Part shown: positions 29,057 to 38,936 of the stretch, piece by piece | Position numbering within the stretch: position 1 is the first letter of the stretch | Layout of the letters: every line of letters starts with the position of its first letter | NCBI GenBank assembly: GCA_948144175.1 | Contig: CANXME010002327.1 | Coordinates: 1,178,001-1,242,000, forward strand | From: Closterium sp. NIES-65 | Lineage: Eukaryota > Streptophyta > Zygnematophyceae > Desmidiales > Closteriaceae | Length of the DNA stretch: 64,000 nt | Direction of reading: 5' to 3' | The notes under the pieces: model-generated | The model's input: only the letters and a program-made list of their open reading frames with translations | The model's database searches: none | What the model was told of the DNA's origin: nothing | Position numbers and translations under genes: made by a program

Positions 29057-31154
29057 CTCCCTTCGCGTAGTCAAAGACCACTTCCTCTCAGTCTGCCCCA
29101 CCACTCTCTTTGTTGACCTCCTCGAGAAGGCCCTCCTGGCGGCGGAGAAGAGCATCGTCGCTGTAGGAGCCTCTCGTAGTGACCCTCGCACCCCCATCTT
29201 TGAGGGGTGTTCTCCTTCCCCCCTGCTGCCCTCTGTTGCCTCTGCTGCTGCTGCCGACCTGCTTGGTCTTGAGTCGGTCGGCGCGGCGTCTGCCCCTAGC
29301 GGGAGACGCCGCCCTGGCAAGGGCAAGGGAGGCAAGGGCGCGGGTGGAGCTGGCGAGGGCGGTGGAGGTGGCAGTGGAGGCGGCGGAGGGAGTGGGGGTG
29401 GCGGTGGGAGTGGTGGCGGGGGTGGTGGTGGTGGTGGCGGCAGCGGAGGCGGAGGCGGTGGCGGAGGCAGCGGTGGGAGCGGAGGCGGCGGTGGTGGCGG
29501 AGGTGGAGGCGGCGGTGGCGGAGGGGGTGGAGCTGGCCGGGGTGGTGCCCCGCAGCGAAGCGGCTCTGGTGGTGGTCAGCGCCAGCAGCAGCAGCGTTCT
29601 CGGGACATCCCCCCGCCTGAGCAGCTCCGTAAGTGGTACACGCAGCGTCAACGTGGTGGGGGTTTTGGTCCGTGCACCTACGTCCTTCGTTCCGGCAACC
29701 GCGCGGGTGAGCAGTGTGGGGGTGCCCACCCCACCCAGCGCTGCTTTGGCCGCCTGACGGATGCTTGGCGACAGCAGTTCCCCGAGGCTAGTGAGATTCC
29801 CCGCTGGGGAGAGCTGTCTAGGGCTGGCGTAGCTATCTTTGATCTTGACTTTGATGCTATCCTTGCTGCCAGGTATGCTGTGACTATTAGTGATGAGGGT
29901 AACTGTTACCGGTGTTTCCCGCCCGACCCGGGCATTGGTACTGCTGCGCTAGGTGCTTGTGAGGCTGCTGCTCTAGGTGCCAGCGCGTCTCCGCCCTCAG
30001 GTACTGGTGAGGCTACGCTCTCAGGTACCGCGTCGGCTTCGGCCTTCCTCACCTTCACACTTGACTCAGGGGCTTCTCGCTCCTTCTTTCGTGACCGCAC
30101 CACACTCACGCCGCTTGGTCGGCCGGTTGCGGTCTCCCTGGCAGACCCCTCTGGGGGTCCTGTCCTCTCTCACTTCTCCACTGTCCTCCCATGTCCGGCT
30201 GCCCCCTCGGGCACCTTGTCTGGTCTGTACCTCCCCTCGTTCTCGACGAACATGGTGAGTGGTGCTGACCTGCAGTATGCGGGGGTTCACCAGTTTACTC
30301 CTGCGCGTCAGCGGGTGACCCACTGCTCGGACGCCCGCACAGGCCGACACCTGGCCACGTTTTCGCGTCGGCCGGGGTCGAGTCTCTACACCCTGACCAC
30401 TGAGTCTCCTCCTGTCCCTGCGTCTGGCCAGGTAGCTGCGTCAGGTCAGGTGTTTGCTGCTCCGTCCAGGTCTGGTCCTGAGTCTGCCCCCTGCTCGTGT
30501 CGCCTCCTGTCTCACGAGACTCTCCTGTGGCACCACCGTCTTGGCCACCCCTCCCTGCCTCGTCTGCAGGGCATGGCTTCCCGTGTCCTTGTCTCTGGTC
30601 TCCCCCTGTCTCTCCCTCCCCTTCCTTCGGGGCCAGGACCTTCCTGTGTCCCTTGTGTCGAGGGGCGGCTCCGGACTGCCCCTTACTCCTCCCAGTTTCC
30701 CCTGACAGAGGCTTCTCTGCAGACGCTTCACATGGACGTGTGGGGCCCAGCCCGCGTCCGTGGACAGGGTCACGAGCGCTACTTCCTGCTGGTGGTTGAC
30801 GACTACTCGCGTTACACCACAGTCTTCCCCTTGCGCAGCAAGGGTGATGTCACTGAGGTGTTGATCGACTGGATCCGCGCAGCTCGTCTCCAGCTCAGGA
30901 GGAGCTTCGGCTCGGACTTTCCTGTTCTGTGTCTGCAGTCTGACAGAGGCGGAGAGTTCTCCTCTGGCCTTCTGCGAGCCTACTATCGTGCACGAGGCAT
31001 CCGCCAGACCTTTACGCTTCCGGACTCTCCGCAGCAAAATGGGATTGCTGTCAGAAATTTATGTAGCTTATGCTTTTGTGTAGGCTATAGTGGGGTATCC
31101 CATAGGGGGTACAACCCAATAAGGGTTTCCTATATGTACTCACTTCATTCATAG
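28905..31154 (+). CDS. Family A gag C-terminus, protease and integrase (F2)
   Basis: A 749-codon frame. From the C run onward: YITLYYTVIRLPDSLRVVKD, LLEKALLAAEKSIVAVGAS, a glycine-rich tail (29350-29560), an atypical zinc-finger-like motif CTYVLRSGNRAGEQC and GGAHPTQRC (Cys-x14-Cys-x3-His-x4-Cys), protease FTLDSGASRSFF, integrase zinc region LLWHHRLGHPS...CVPCVEG, first Asp LHMDVWGPA and second Asp LQSDRGGEF (intact). At 31049 a solo LTR cuts in just before the catalytic Glu. The last about 35 codons of the frame are LTR sequence. The first about 30 codons overlap the upstream frame and are out of phase. Confidence 0.85.
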   Translation: MLPFLQSLTSLRTSALVTLATAPRFLLISAPRTPPPPMYITLYYTVIRLPDSLRVVKDHFLSVCPTTLFVDLLEKALLAAEKSIVAVGASRSDPRTPIFEGCSPSPLLPSVASAAAADLLGLESVGAASAPSGRRRPGKGKGGKGAGGAGEGGGGGSGGGGGSGGGGGSGGGGGGGGGGSGGGGGGGGSGGSGGGGGGGGGGGGGGGGGAGRGGAPQRSGSGGGQRQQQQRSRDIPPPEQLRKWYTQRQRGGGFGPCTYVLRSGNRAGEQCGGAHPTQRCFGRLTDAWRQQFPEASEIPRWGELSRAGVAIFDLDFDAILAARYAVTISDEGNCYRCFPPDPGIGTAALGACEAAALGASASPPSGTGEATLSGTASASAFLTFTLDSGASRSFFRDRTTLTPLGRPVAVSLADPSGGPVLSHFSTVLPCPAAPSGTLSGLYLPSFSTNMVSGADLQYAGVHQFTPARQRVTHCSDARTGRHLATFSRRPGSSLYTLTTESPPVPASGQVAASGQVFAAPSRSGPESAPCSCRLLSHETLLWHHRLGHPSLPRLQGMASRVLVSGLPLSLPPLPSGPGPSCVPCVEGRLRTAPYSSQFPLTEASLQTLHMDVWGPARVRGQGHERYFLLVVDDYSRYTTVFPLRSKGDVTEVLIDWIRAARLQLRRSFGSDFPVLCLQSDRGGEFSSGLLRAYYRARGIRQTFTLPDSPQQNGIAVRNLCSLCFCVGYSGVSHRGYNPIRVSYMYSLHS

Positions 31155-31182
31155 TTCATTCATTCTCGTTCTATTCTTCTCA
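31049..31182 (+). repeat. Solo family A LTR in F2 integrase
   Basis: A 134 bp solo LTR, TGTCAGAAATTTATG...TTCTTCTCA, with perfect duplication ATTGC at 31044-31048 and 31183-31187. It splits the integrase block NGIAERRIG between Ile-Ala and Glu. Confidence 0.93.
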
Positions 31183-31187
31183 ATTGC

Positions 31188-32911
31188 TGAGCGCCGCATT
31201 GGCATGGTCATGGATGTCGCTCGTACGTCCATGATGCATGCGGCTGCCCCCCATTTTCTGTGTCCGTTTGCGGTTCGGTACGCGGCGCATCAGATCAACC
31301 TTCACCCCAGGGTCTCCTGGCCGGAGACCTCCCCAGCTCTGCTGTGGACGCGGAAGGTCGGCGATGCGTCTGCGTTCCGTGTCTGGGGATCTCGGGCGTT
31401 TGTCCGTGACTTGTCTGCGGACAAGCTGTCCCCTCGTGCTGCTCCCTGTGTCTTCCTAGGCTTCTTCCCTGACGGCCCACGATGGCAGTTCTACCACCCC
31501 TCCTCTCGTCGTGTTCTGTCCTCCCAGGACGAAACATTCGACGAGTCAGTCCCCTTCTACCGCCTCTTCCCCTACCGCACTCCTTCCCTCCCCCCGCCAC
31601 TGCACTTCCTTGTGCCCAGTCCCCCCCCGGTAGAGCCCCTTCCCCCTCAGGGTCCTGCCCCTTCAGGTGTGTCCCAGGTAGACGCCTGGGGGTGCTGACT
31701 CTGGAGGTGCTGCGCGCGTGGGTGTTGAGCCTGGGGGTGCTGAGCCTGGGGGTGCTGAGCCTGGGGTTGCTGAGCCTGGGGGTGCTGAGCCTGGGGGTGC
31801 TGAGTCTGGGGGTGCTGAGTCTGGGGGTGCTGAGCCTGGGGGTGCTGCGATTGGGGGTGCTGAGCCTGGGGGTGCTGATCCTGGGGGTGCTACGTCAAGA
31901 GCTACTGAGCCAGGGGGTGTTGCGTCCGGAGCTGCTGAGTCTTGAGTTGTGGAGCCTGCGGCCACTGGACCACCCCTTGTGGTGTCTGGCGGTGCAGGGC
32001 CTGGAGGTTCTCAGGGTGCTTCATCTCGGCGGGAGCCACTCTCTCCACAGAAGCTGCGCGAGTGGTTTGCTCGCCGCAGGAGGCGTACTGCTGGAGCTGG
32101 AGCTTCTTCGGCCGCTGAGGGTACTTGTGCCGTCGGTCCCAGAGCTGCTGGGCCTTCGGGTCCGCCTGGAGCTGGAGCTGCTGAGGGTGTTGGTGCTGAG
32201 ACTGCTGCTGTCCTTCCTGGCGGTGGTCCTGCTGCGGGTGCTGCTGGTGCTGCTGGAGGTCATGCAGGTGGAGGTGCTGTTGGCGCTGGTGCTGCCGCTC
32301 AGGGTGTTGGTGCTGTCCCTGCTATGTCTCGAGTTTCCGCACGGCCTCGGCCGTACTTCGTTCCGCTCCTTCAGTAGGTTCTTGGTGTTTCTCCTTGTGT
32401 AGAGTGTCCACCACCTGTCCAGTCACAGTCACAGTTAGAGCCCGCCTCCCCACTTCCTGCTCCCTCTCCTTACACTGGTCCTACTGGAGGTCTTGCTGAG
32501 CGTCGTGAGCCTGCGTCTCGTCCCGCGTCCCCTGTTCCTGCTGCTCGCGCTAGTGGTCGCGGTTCACGTCAGCGTCCTCCTCCTGTCCCTGGCACGCACC
32601 GGATGTCTCTGCGTCCGTCCACTGCGCCTCTGCGTGTCCCTTTGCCTTCTCCTCCTGCGTCCTCTCTTCCTGCGCTTGCCGACCTGGAGTCGGACTCTCT
32701 TCATGCTACCAGTCCTACTGTCACGCGTCTCCTTGCTACTGTCGTCACTGACCCCTCTTTTGAGTCCACTGATGCGTCTGCTCTTGTTTCTGAGCTCGTC
32801 GACTTTGCTACTCGCTGTCGTCTAGACTACGCTGCTAGTCTTGTTGCTGAGTCTGCGTCTGTCTGTCCTCCGTCCGTCAGGGGTGAGTGTGCTCTTGGCA
32901 CGGACGTCCTT
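31188..32911 (+). pseudogene. Family A integrase C-terminus and hinge (F2)
   Basis: 31188-31696 resumes with AERRIGMVMDVARTSMMHAA, FRVWGSRAFVRDLSADKL and RLFPYRTPSLPPPL. A deletion follows at the VSQVDA block. The 15 bp GGTGCTGAGCCTGGG minisatellite spans 31690-31940. Later hinge frames hold LSPQKLREWFARR (32035-32090) and RVSARPRPYFVPLLQ (to 32377). In the last part (32603-32911) LLATVVTDPSFESTDASALV and GECALGTDVL are readable. There are several frame changes. Confidence 0.8.
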
Positions 32912-33010
32912 GCTACTGTCGTAACTAGGAACTCCTCCTGCCTGTCCTCAAGGACGTCCGTGCCAAGAGCACACTCACCCCTGACGGACGGAGGACAGAC
33001 AGACGCAGAC
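32821..33010. repeat. Centre of the H/F2 palindrome
   Basis: Left arm 32821-32911 and right arm 32950-33040 are reverse complements with one mismatch in 91 bases. The spacer is 38 bp (32912-32949). The inner arm ends are GCACGGACGTCCTT and AAGGACGTCCGTGC. The spacer starts GCTACTGTCGT, also found in F2 at about 32735 after the same CCTT, and ends with H hinge sequence (EDRQEEF on the minus strand). Confidence 0.93.
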
Positions 33011-34095
33011 TTAGCAACAAGACTAGCAGCGTAGTCTAGACGACAGCGAGTAGCAAAGTCGACGAGCTCAGAAACAAGAGCAGACGCATCAGTGGACTCA
33101 AAGGAGGGGTCAGTGACCACAGTAGCAAGGAGATGCGTGACAGTAGGCTTGGCAGCACGAATAGAGTCCGACTCCGGGTCGGCAAGAGCAGGAAGAGAGG
33201 ACTCAGGAGGAGAAGGCAAAGGGTCACGCAGAGGAGCCGTGCCAGGGACAAGAGGAGGACGCTGAGACGAACCGCGACCACTAGTGCGTGCAGCACGAAC
33301 AGGCGACGCAGGACGAGACGCAGGCTCACGACGCTCAGCAAGACCTCCAGTAGGACCAGTGTAGGGAGAAGGAGCAGGCAGTGGGGAGGTCGGCGGTAAT
33401 TGTGACTGTGACTGGACAGGCTGTGGACACTCTAAGGGAGGAGGAGGACCAAGAACCTGCTGAAGGAGCGGAACGAAGTACGGCCGAGGCCGTGCGCCGA
33501 CTCCAGACACAGCACGGATAGCACCAGCACCCCCAGCGGCAGTACCAGCGCCAACAGCACCTCCAGCTGCAGTACTTCCAGCAGCACCAGCAGCACCCCC
33601 AGCAGAACCGCCGCCAGGACTGACAGAAGTAGCCTCAGCGCCAACACCCTCAGCAGCTCCAGCTCCAGTACTCCCAGTACGAGCACCTCCAGGACCGGCG
33701 GCACCAGCACCCTCAGCAGGCAAAGAAGCTCGAGCTCCACCAGTACGCCTCCAGCGCAGGGCAAACCACTCGCGCAGCTCCTGTGAAGAGAGTGGCTCCC
33801 GCCGAGAAGAAGAACCCAGAGAACCTCCACACCCAGCACCGCCACACGCTACACGAGCAAGCCCAGCGCCTGCAGGCTCCGCACCCCCAGGCTCAGCAGT
33901 TCCAGACGTGGCACCCCTAGGCTCAGCACCTCCAGGCTCAGCACCCCCAGGCTCAGCACCCCTAGTCTCAGCACCCCCAGTAGTACCACCCGAGTCACCA
34001 GTAACCTCGACCGGCTCAACTGCGTCTACATGGGACACACTTGAAGGGGCAGGACCCTGAGGGGGGAGGGGGTCTACCGGAGGGGGACCTGGCAC
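32950..34095 (-). pseudogene. Family A hinge (H)
   Basis: The 422-codon frame 34095-32827 covers the hinge: VSHVDAVEPVEVTGDSGG, GGAEPGG repeats (33870-33990), SRREPLSSQELREWFALRWR, RPRPYFVPLLQQVLGPPPPL, YTGPTGGLAERREPAS, then DPSFESTDASALVSELVDF and GECALGTDVLEDRQEEF. Beyond EEF the reading enters the palindrome spacer and F2 in antisense. The RT that should follow is gone. Confidence 0.82.
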
Positions 34096-35315
34096 AAGGA
34101 AGAGCGGTGGCGGGGGGAGGGACAGAGTGCGGTAGGGGAACAGGCGGTAGTAGGGGACCGACTTGTCAAACGTGACGTCCTAGGAGGACAGAACACGACG
34201 AGAGGTGGGGTGGTAGAACTGCCACCCTGGCGCGTCAGGGGGGAAGCCAAGGAAGACGCAAGAAGCAGCACGGGGGGACAGCTTGTCCGCAGACAAGTCG
34301 CGGACAAACGCCCGAGATCCCCAGACACGGAACGCAGACACATCGCCAACCTTCCCCGTCCACAGCAAAGCTGGGGAGGTCTCCCGCCGGGAGACCCTGG
34401 GGTGAAGGTTGATCTGATGCGCCGCGTACCAAACCGCAAACGGCCAAGAAAATAGGAGGCAGCCGCATGCATCATGGACGTACGAGCGACGTCCATGACC
34501 ATGCCAATGCGGCGCTCAGCAATCCCATTTTGTTGTGGAGAGTCCGGAAGCGTAAAGGTCTGGCGGATGCCTCGTGCACGACAGTAGGCTCGCAGAAGGC
34601 CACAGGAGAACTCTCCGCCTCGGTTAGAGTGCAGACGTAGAACAGGAAAGTCCGAGCCGAAGCTCCTCCTGAGCTGGAGACGAGCTGCGCGGATCCAGAC
34701 GATCAACACCTCAGTGACATCACCCTTGCTGCGCAAGGGGAAGACTGTGGTGTAACGCGAGTAGTCGTCAACCACCAGCAGGAAGTAGCGCTCGTGACCC
34801 TGTCCAGAGACGCGGGCCGGGCCCCACACGTCCATGTGAAGCGTCTGCAGCGGGGCCACTGTCGGAGGAAACTGGGAGGAGTGAGGGGCAGCCCACAGCC
34901 GCCCCTTGACACAGGGGACGCAGGTAGGGCCAGGCCCCGGAGGAAGGGGAGGGAGGGACCGGGGAAGACCAGAGACAAGGACACGGGAGGCCATGCCTTG
35001 GAGACGAAGCAGGGAGGGGTGACCAAGGCGGTGGTGCCACAGGAGAGTCTCTTGAGACTGGAGGCGACACGAGCAGGGGGCAGACTCAGGACCAGACCTG
35101 GATGATGCAGCAAACACCTGACCCGACGCAGCTACCTGACCAGACGCAGGGACAGGAGGAGACCCAGTGGTCAGGGTGTACAGGCTCGACCCCGGCCGAC
35201 ACGTAAACGTGGCCAGGTGCCGGCCTGTGCGAGCGTCCATGCAGTGGGTCACCCGCTGACGCGTAGGAGTGAACTCGTGAACCCCCGCATCCTGTAGGTC
35301 AGCACCACTCACCAA
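34074..35315 (-). pseudogene. Family A integrase (H)
   Basis: A 413-codon frame: LLWHHRLGHPSLLRLQGM, CVPCVKG, first Asp LHMDVWGPARVSG, second catalytic position LHSNRGGEF (Asp to Asn), Glu NGIAERRIGMVMDVAR. After ASYFLGR the frame shifts. The remaining C-terminal region (FRVWGSRAFVRDLSADKLSP, RLFPYRT) is in another frame at 34368-34130. Element K has the same CACTCTAACCGAGG change. Confidence 0.85.
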
Positions 35316-35836
35316 GTTTGTAGAGAACTAGGGGAGGTAAAGACTAGACAAGGTGCCAGAGGGGGCCGCGAACACGGGAGGACAGTGGAGAAGTGAGAAA
35401 GGACAGGACCCCCAGAGGGGTCTGCCAGAGAGACTGCAACCGGCCAACCAAGCGGCGTGAGTGTGGTGCGGTCTCGAAAGAAGGAGCGAGAAGCCCCTGA
35501 GTCAAGGGTGAAGGTGAGGGAGGCCGAAGCCGACACGGTACCTGAGAGCGCAGAGTCACCAGCACCTGAGGAAGCAGACGCACTGGCACCTAGAGCAGCA
35601 GCCTCACTGGCACCTAGAGCAGCAGCCTCACCAGTACCTAGAGCAGCAGTCTCAATGCCCGGGTCGGGCGGAAAACACAGGTAACAGTCACCCTCATCAC
35701 TAATAGTCACAACATACATGGCAGCAAGAATAGCATCAAAGTCAAGATCAAAGATAGCTACACCCGCTCTAGACAGCTCACCCCAGCGGGGGATCTCAGT
35801 GGCCTCCGCGAACTGGTGACGCCGAGCGTCTGTCAA
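35309..35836 (-). pseudogene. Family A protease region (H)
   Basis: A 175-codon frame: RWGELSRAGVAIFDLDFDAI, LAAMYVVTISDEGDCYLCFP, an alanine-rich stretch with GAGEAAALGAS-like repeats, and protease motif FTLDSGASRSFFRDRT. It shifts frame at about 35320 into the integrase frame. Confidence 0.83.
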
Positions 35837-37052
35837 GCGGCCAAAGCAGCGCTGGGTGGGGTGTGCACCCCCACATTGCTCACCCGCGCGGTCGGCGGTG
35901 CGTAGGACGTAGGTGCACGGACTAGTACCCCCACCACGCTAACGTGCAGTGTACCACTCACGGAGCTGCTGAGGGGGGGGGATGTCCCGAGTGCGCTGCT
36001 GCTGCTGCTGCTGGCGCGGACCACCACTGGGGCCGCCACGGTGCGTAGCGCCACCCCAACCAGCTCCACCTCCTCCGCCACCGCCTCCTCCACCGCCGCC
36101 ACCTCCGCTACCTCCGCTCCCACTGCCACCGCCTCCGCCGCCTCCGCATCCACTGCCGCCACCGACACCTCCACCACCGCCACCACTCCCACCCCCACCC
36201 CCACTCCCTCCGCCGCCTCCACTGCCGCCTCCACCACCCCCGCTAGCTCCTCCAGCGCCCCTGCCCCCCTTGCCCTTGCCTGAGCGGTGTCTCCCGCTAG
36301 GGGCAGACGCCGCACCGACCGACTCAAGACCAACGAGGTCGGCCGCAGCAGCAGAGGCGACAGAGGGCAAAAGGGGGGAGGGGGAACACCCCTCAAAGAT
36401 GGGGGTGCGAGGGTCACCACGAGAGGCTCCTACAGCGACTATGCTCTTCTCCGCTGCTAGGAGGGCCTTCTCGAGGAGGTCAACAGTGAGAGTGGTGGGA
36501 CAGACTGAGAGGAAGTGGTCCCTGACTACACGAAGGGAGTCAGGGAGGCGGGTGACTATGTAGTAGAGAGTGATGTACTTGGGGGGGGGGGTTCTTGGCG
36601 CAGAACTCAGCAGGAAGCGCAGCGCGGTAGCGAGTGTCACTAGTGCGGAGGTGCGTAATGAGGTCAGCGACTGTTGGAAAGACAGCAAGGTCAGGAAAGA
36701 GGTACGGTAGCATGAGGCGGCTCAGTGCAGCAGTGGCAGGGGAGGAGTAGCGTGCAACTACAGCGTCGTACAAGGTCTGAGCACTCTTGTACTGGCTAAA
36801 GTGCGCACGCTCAGAGGTAGGCAGGTGGCGACGCACAGCAAGACGTGCAGCAGCATTGCGCGTGGCCCACTGTGAGCAAACAGTGGCGTCAGCATCAGCA
36901 GCAGGGGCAGGAGAAGCACCAGAGGTGAGGTCAAAGAGAGAGAGGCCGTCTGCCCTATCGCACTGTAAGAAAAGCTGCAGGTCATCTATCGAGACGTCAA
37001 AGTCAATGGCCCGACCCTCATCGTCAAAAGCGAGGACACTAGGGGTAGCCAT
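35837..37052 (-). pseudogene. Family A gag (H)
   Basis: ATG at 37052 (MATPSVLAFDDEGRAIDFDV). The N-terminal frame runs to 36540 and contains an 11-base C run (plus-strand G 36581-36591). The downstream frame 36688-35939 carries YITLYYIVTRLPDSLRVVRD, LLEKALLAAEKSIVAVGASR and the glycine-rich tail (36050-36270). The zinc-finger-like block (CTYVLRTADRAGEQC, GGVHTPPS in a shifted frame) lies at 35860-35920. Confidence 0.8.
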
Positions 37053-38114
37053 GACAGCAGTAGACTAGCAGTGCAAACAGTAGGGTGAGGGCAGTGCTGT
37101 GAAAGATGCGCTGCTCTTACCGGACAGGGCGGCTCGGGCGGCTCGGCTGCAGGGCGACTCGGCGGCTCGGCAGCTAGGCGGCTCGGTTGCTGGGCGGCTC
37201 GGCTGCTGGGCGGCTCGGCGGCTGGGCGGCTCAGCGGCAAGGCAGCTCGGCTGCTAGGCGGCTCGGCTGCTGAGCGGCTCGGCTGCTGGGCGGCTCGGCT
37301 GCTGGGCGACTCGGCGGCTGGGCGGCTCGGTGGCTGGGCGGCTCGGCTGCCGGACGGCTCGGCTGTTGGGCGGCTCGGCTGCTGGGCGGCTCGGCGGCTG
37401 GGCGGCTCGGCTGCTGAGCGGCTCGGCTGGGACGCTGAGAGGAGGCGGGGCTGCAGGTAGGTGGCGGGGCCTCTGATAGGCGGCGGGGCCGCAGGTAGGT
37501 GGCGGGGCCGCGGGAAGGTGGCGGGGCTGCAGGCAGGTGGCGGAGCCGCTGGTAGATGGCGGGGCCGCAAGTAGGTGGCGGGGCCGTAGGTAGACGGCGG
37601 GGCCGCACAGGTAGGTGGCGGGTCCGCAGGTAGGTGGCAGGGCTGCAGGCAGGTGGCGGGGCCGCTGGTAGATGGCGGGGCCGCAGGTAGGTGGCGGGGC
37701 CAGCAGGTAGGCGCCGGGGCCGCACAGGTAGGTGGCGGGGTCGTGTAAGGGTGGCGACGGGGCCGCCTGTGAAAGGGCGGCGAGGGGCCGCAGGGTGAGA
37801 GCGGCGATGAGCCGCAAAGGGCGGCGGATCGGGGCCGCGAGAGGCCGCTAAGGGGTAGGGAGGGCGGCTAGGGCGGTGCGACGCGGCTGTTAGGGCGGCG
37901 CGACGCGACCGCTAGGGCAGCGCGACGAGGCCGCTAGGGGCCGCTAAGGGCGACGCGATGGGGCTGTGAGGGGCCTAGCGAGGGGGCGACGGTAAGGAAA
38001 GCACACTAGGCGCGACTTGGGCCTAAGCGGAGCGCGCTCCGGGCAGGAGAAAAAAACAATTTCGTAGTGGTGGGCCCTAGGAATCGTTCCCGTTAGGGAA
38101 CCTGCTCGATACTA
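37053..38114 (-). other. GC-rich leader of H
   Basis: On the plus strand, 37130-37430 repeats a unit around GGCGGCTCGGCTGCTGG and 37440-37740 repeats a unit around GGCGGGGCCGCAGGTAGGT. The unit sequence differs from those of C and F1. The primer site is CCTGCTCGATACTA (38101-38114), one base off the usual CCTGCTCGATACCA. Confidence 0.75.
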
Positions 38115-38237
38115 TGAGAAGAAACAAGAATGGAAGGACGAAGTGAAAGTTGGGTACAAATGCAAAACCTAGAAAGCTGTACCCCATATGTGCTACCCCA
38201 CTATAGCCTACAATAGCTATGTTATATAAATCTGACA
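38115..38237 (-). repeat. 5' LTR of H
   Basis: A 123 bp LTR, TG...CA, paired with 26721-26979. CTCTA follows at 38238-38242, completing the target duplication. Confidence 0.9.
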
Positions 38238-38242
38238 CTCTA

Positions 38243-38815
38243 AGCCTTAGCAGCTGTGTAGGCTTCACATGTGGGCAACGGGGAGCCTTAACACTGTGCT
38301 GCAGGGAGAGAATATTAACTCTACGGAACGCACCACCCTTTTCTACGCTCCGTAGTACTTTGCCCTATCGAAATACTAGCTTGGTAGGTAGGTGAAAGTG
38401 TAGGACGGCCTAGTCTTAGTAGCCTAGGCCAACGAGATCAAGTAGGTTTGTGCCAAGGGTTTGAGAGTCGAGTGATTTGGGAAGAGTGATTTCACTATAG
38501 GTTTCAAGGAACATATAGCATAGGAAACAAAGAAGGTGCACCACCAAACTAAGTTTATAATAACTCCACTAACTACAGCTACAGGCAGTTACAAATATAA
38601 TTCCTGGACCTGAATAATTCCTAAAGGCTTTTTCTTGGCCTCTAAACCTCCCCTGATTTTTTTAAAGGCTTGAAAACCACGAGAAGCAATATTCTTCGTT
38701 AGAGCATCTTTATAGGATACTTTTAACGAATTCTTACTTTTGTGGGTGTTCCGCTGGATTTTCCCGGTCGGTGCAAAGTCTTTTTTCGTGGAGCCTCCAT
38801 TCGCCTCGGCGATTT
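38243..38815. other. Unassigned DNA, possible chromovirus remnant at its left
   Basis: By the TSD of H this is continuous with 26715 and so should be the 5' side of the chromovirus. I cannot find a convincing gag zinc knuckle. The block around 38255-38275 encodes PTCEAYTAAKA-like residues on the minus strand. From about 38380 the DNA is AT-rich with no element signature, no LTR and no open frame. The chromovirus gag and 5' LTR are thus missing or very decayed. Confidence 0.4.
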
Positions 38816-38936
38816 TGTCAAATTACAATATTGTGTAGGCTATAGTGGGGTAGCCCATATGGGGTACACATTGCTAGGGTTCCATATTTGTATCACTTCC
38901 ATTCATAGTTCATTCATTCTCGTTCTACTTTCCTCA
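38816..38936 (+). repeat. 5' LTR of K
   Basis: A 121 bp LTR, TGTCAAATTACAATATTG...CTTTCCTCA, followed by primer site TGGTATCGAGCAGG at 38937. The core is present (TAGGCTATAGTGGGGTAGCC) but the AACCC arm of the inner inverted repeat is lost. Confidence 0.85.

Larger units (their letters stand above)
27464..32911 (+). mobile_element. Copia family A element F2, 3' half missing
   Basis: Plus-strand element starting with LTR 27464-27595 (132 bp, TG...CA) and primer site TGGTATCGAGCAGG. Leader, gag, protease, integrase and hinge follow, ending abruptly in the hinge block GECALGTDVL at 32911. There it meets element H in opposite orientation at the same block. RT, RNase H and 3' LTR are absent. It carries a solo LTR at 31049-31182. 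The 5 bp before it (AGTAC) have no partner, so its right side was lost. Confidence 0.87.
26721..38237 (-). mobile_element. Copia family A element H, containing F2
   Basis: Bounded by TSD CTCTA at 26716-26720 and 38238-38242. LTRs are 26721-26979 (carrying a 131 bp solo LTR plus 5 bp TSD, net 123 bp) and 38115-38237 (123 bp), differing at about seven positions. The minus-strand body is gag 37052, protease-integrase 35836-34074, hinge to 32950, then a jump to the C-terminal part of RNase H at 27463. The RT and most of RNase H are missing, replaced by the inverted element F2 (27464-32911). The matching TSD shows H inserted as one unit into the chromovirus. Confidence 0.9.

Noticed and set aside
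26980..38114. Interpretation of 26721-38237 as two unrelated elements.
   Set aside because: The matching CTCTA duplication and equal net LTR length (123 bp) tie the two ends to one insertion event.
38243..38815. A plastid-derived or spliced host-gene exon.
   Set aside because: AT-rich composition suggested it, but I could not recognise any protein or intron border.
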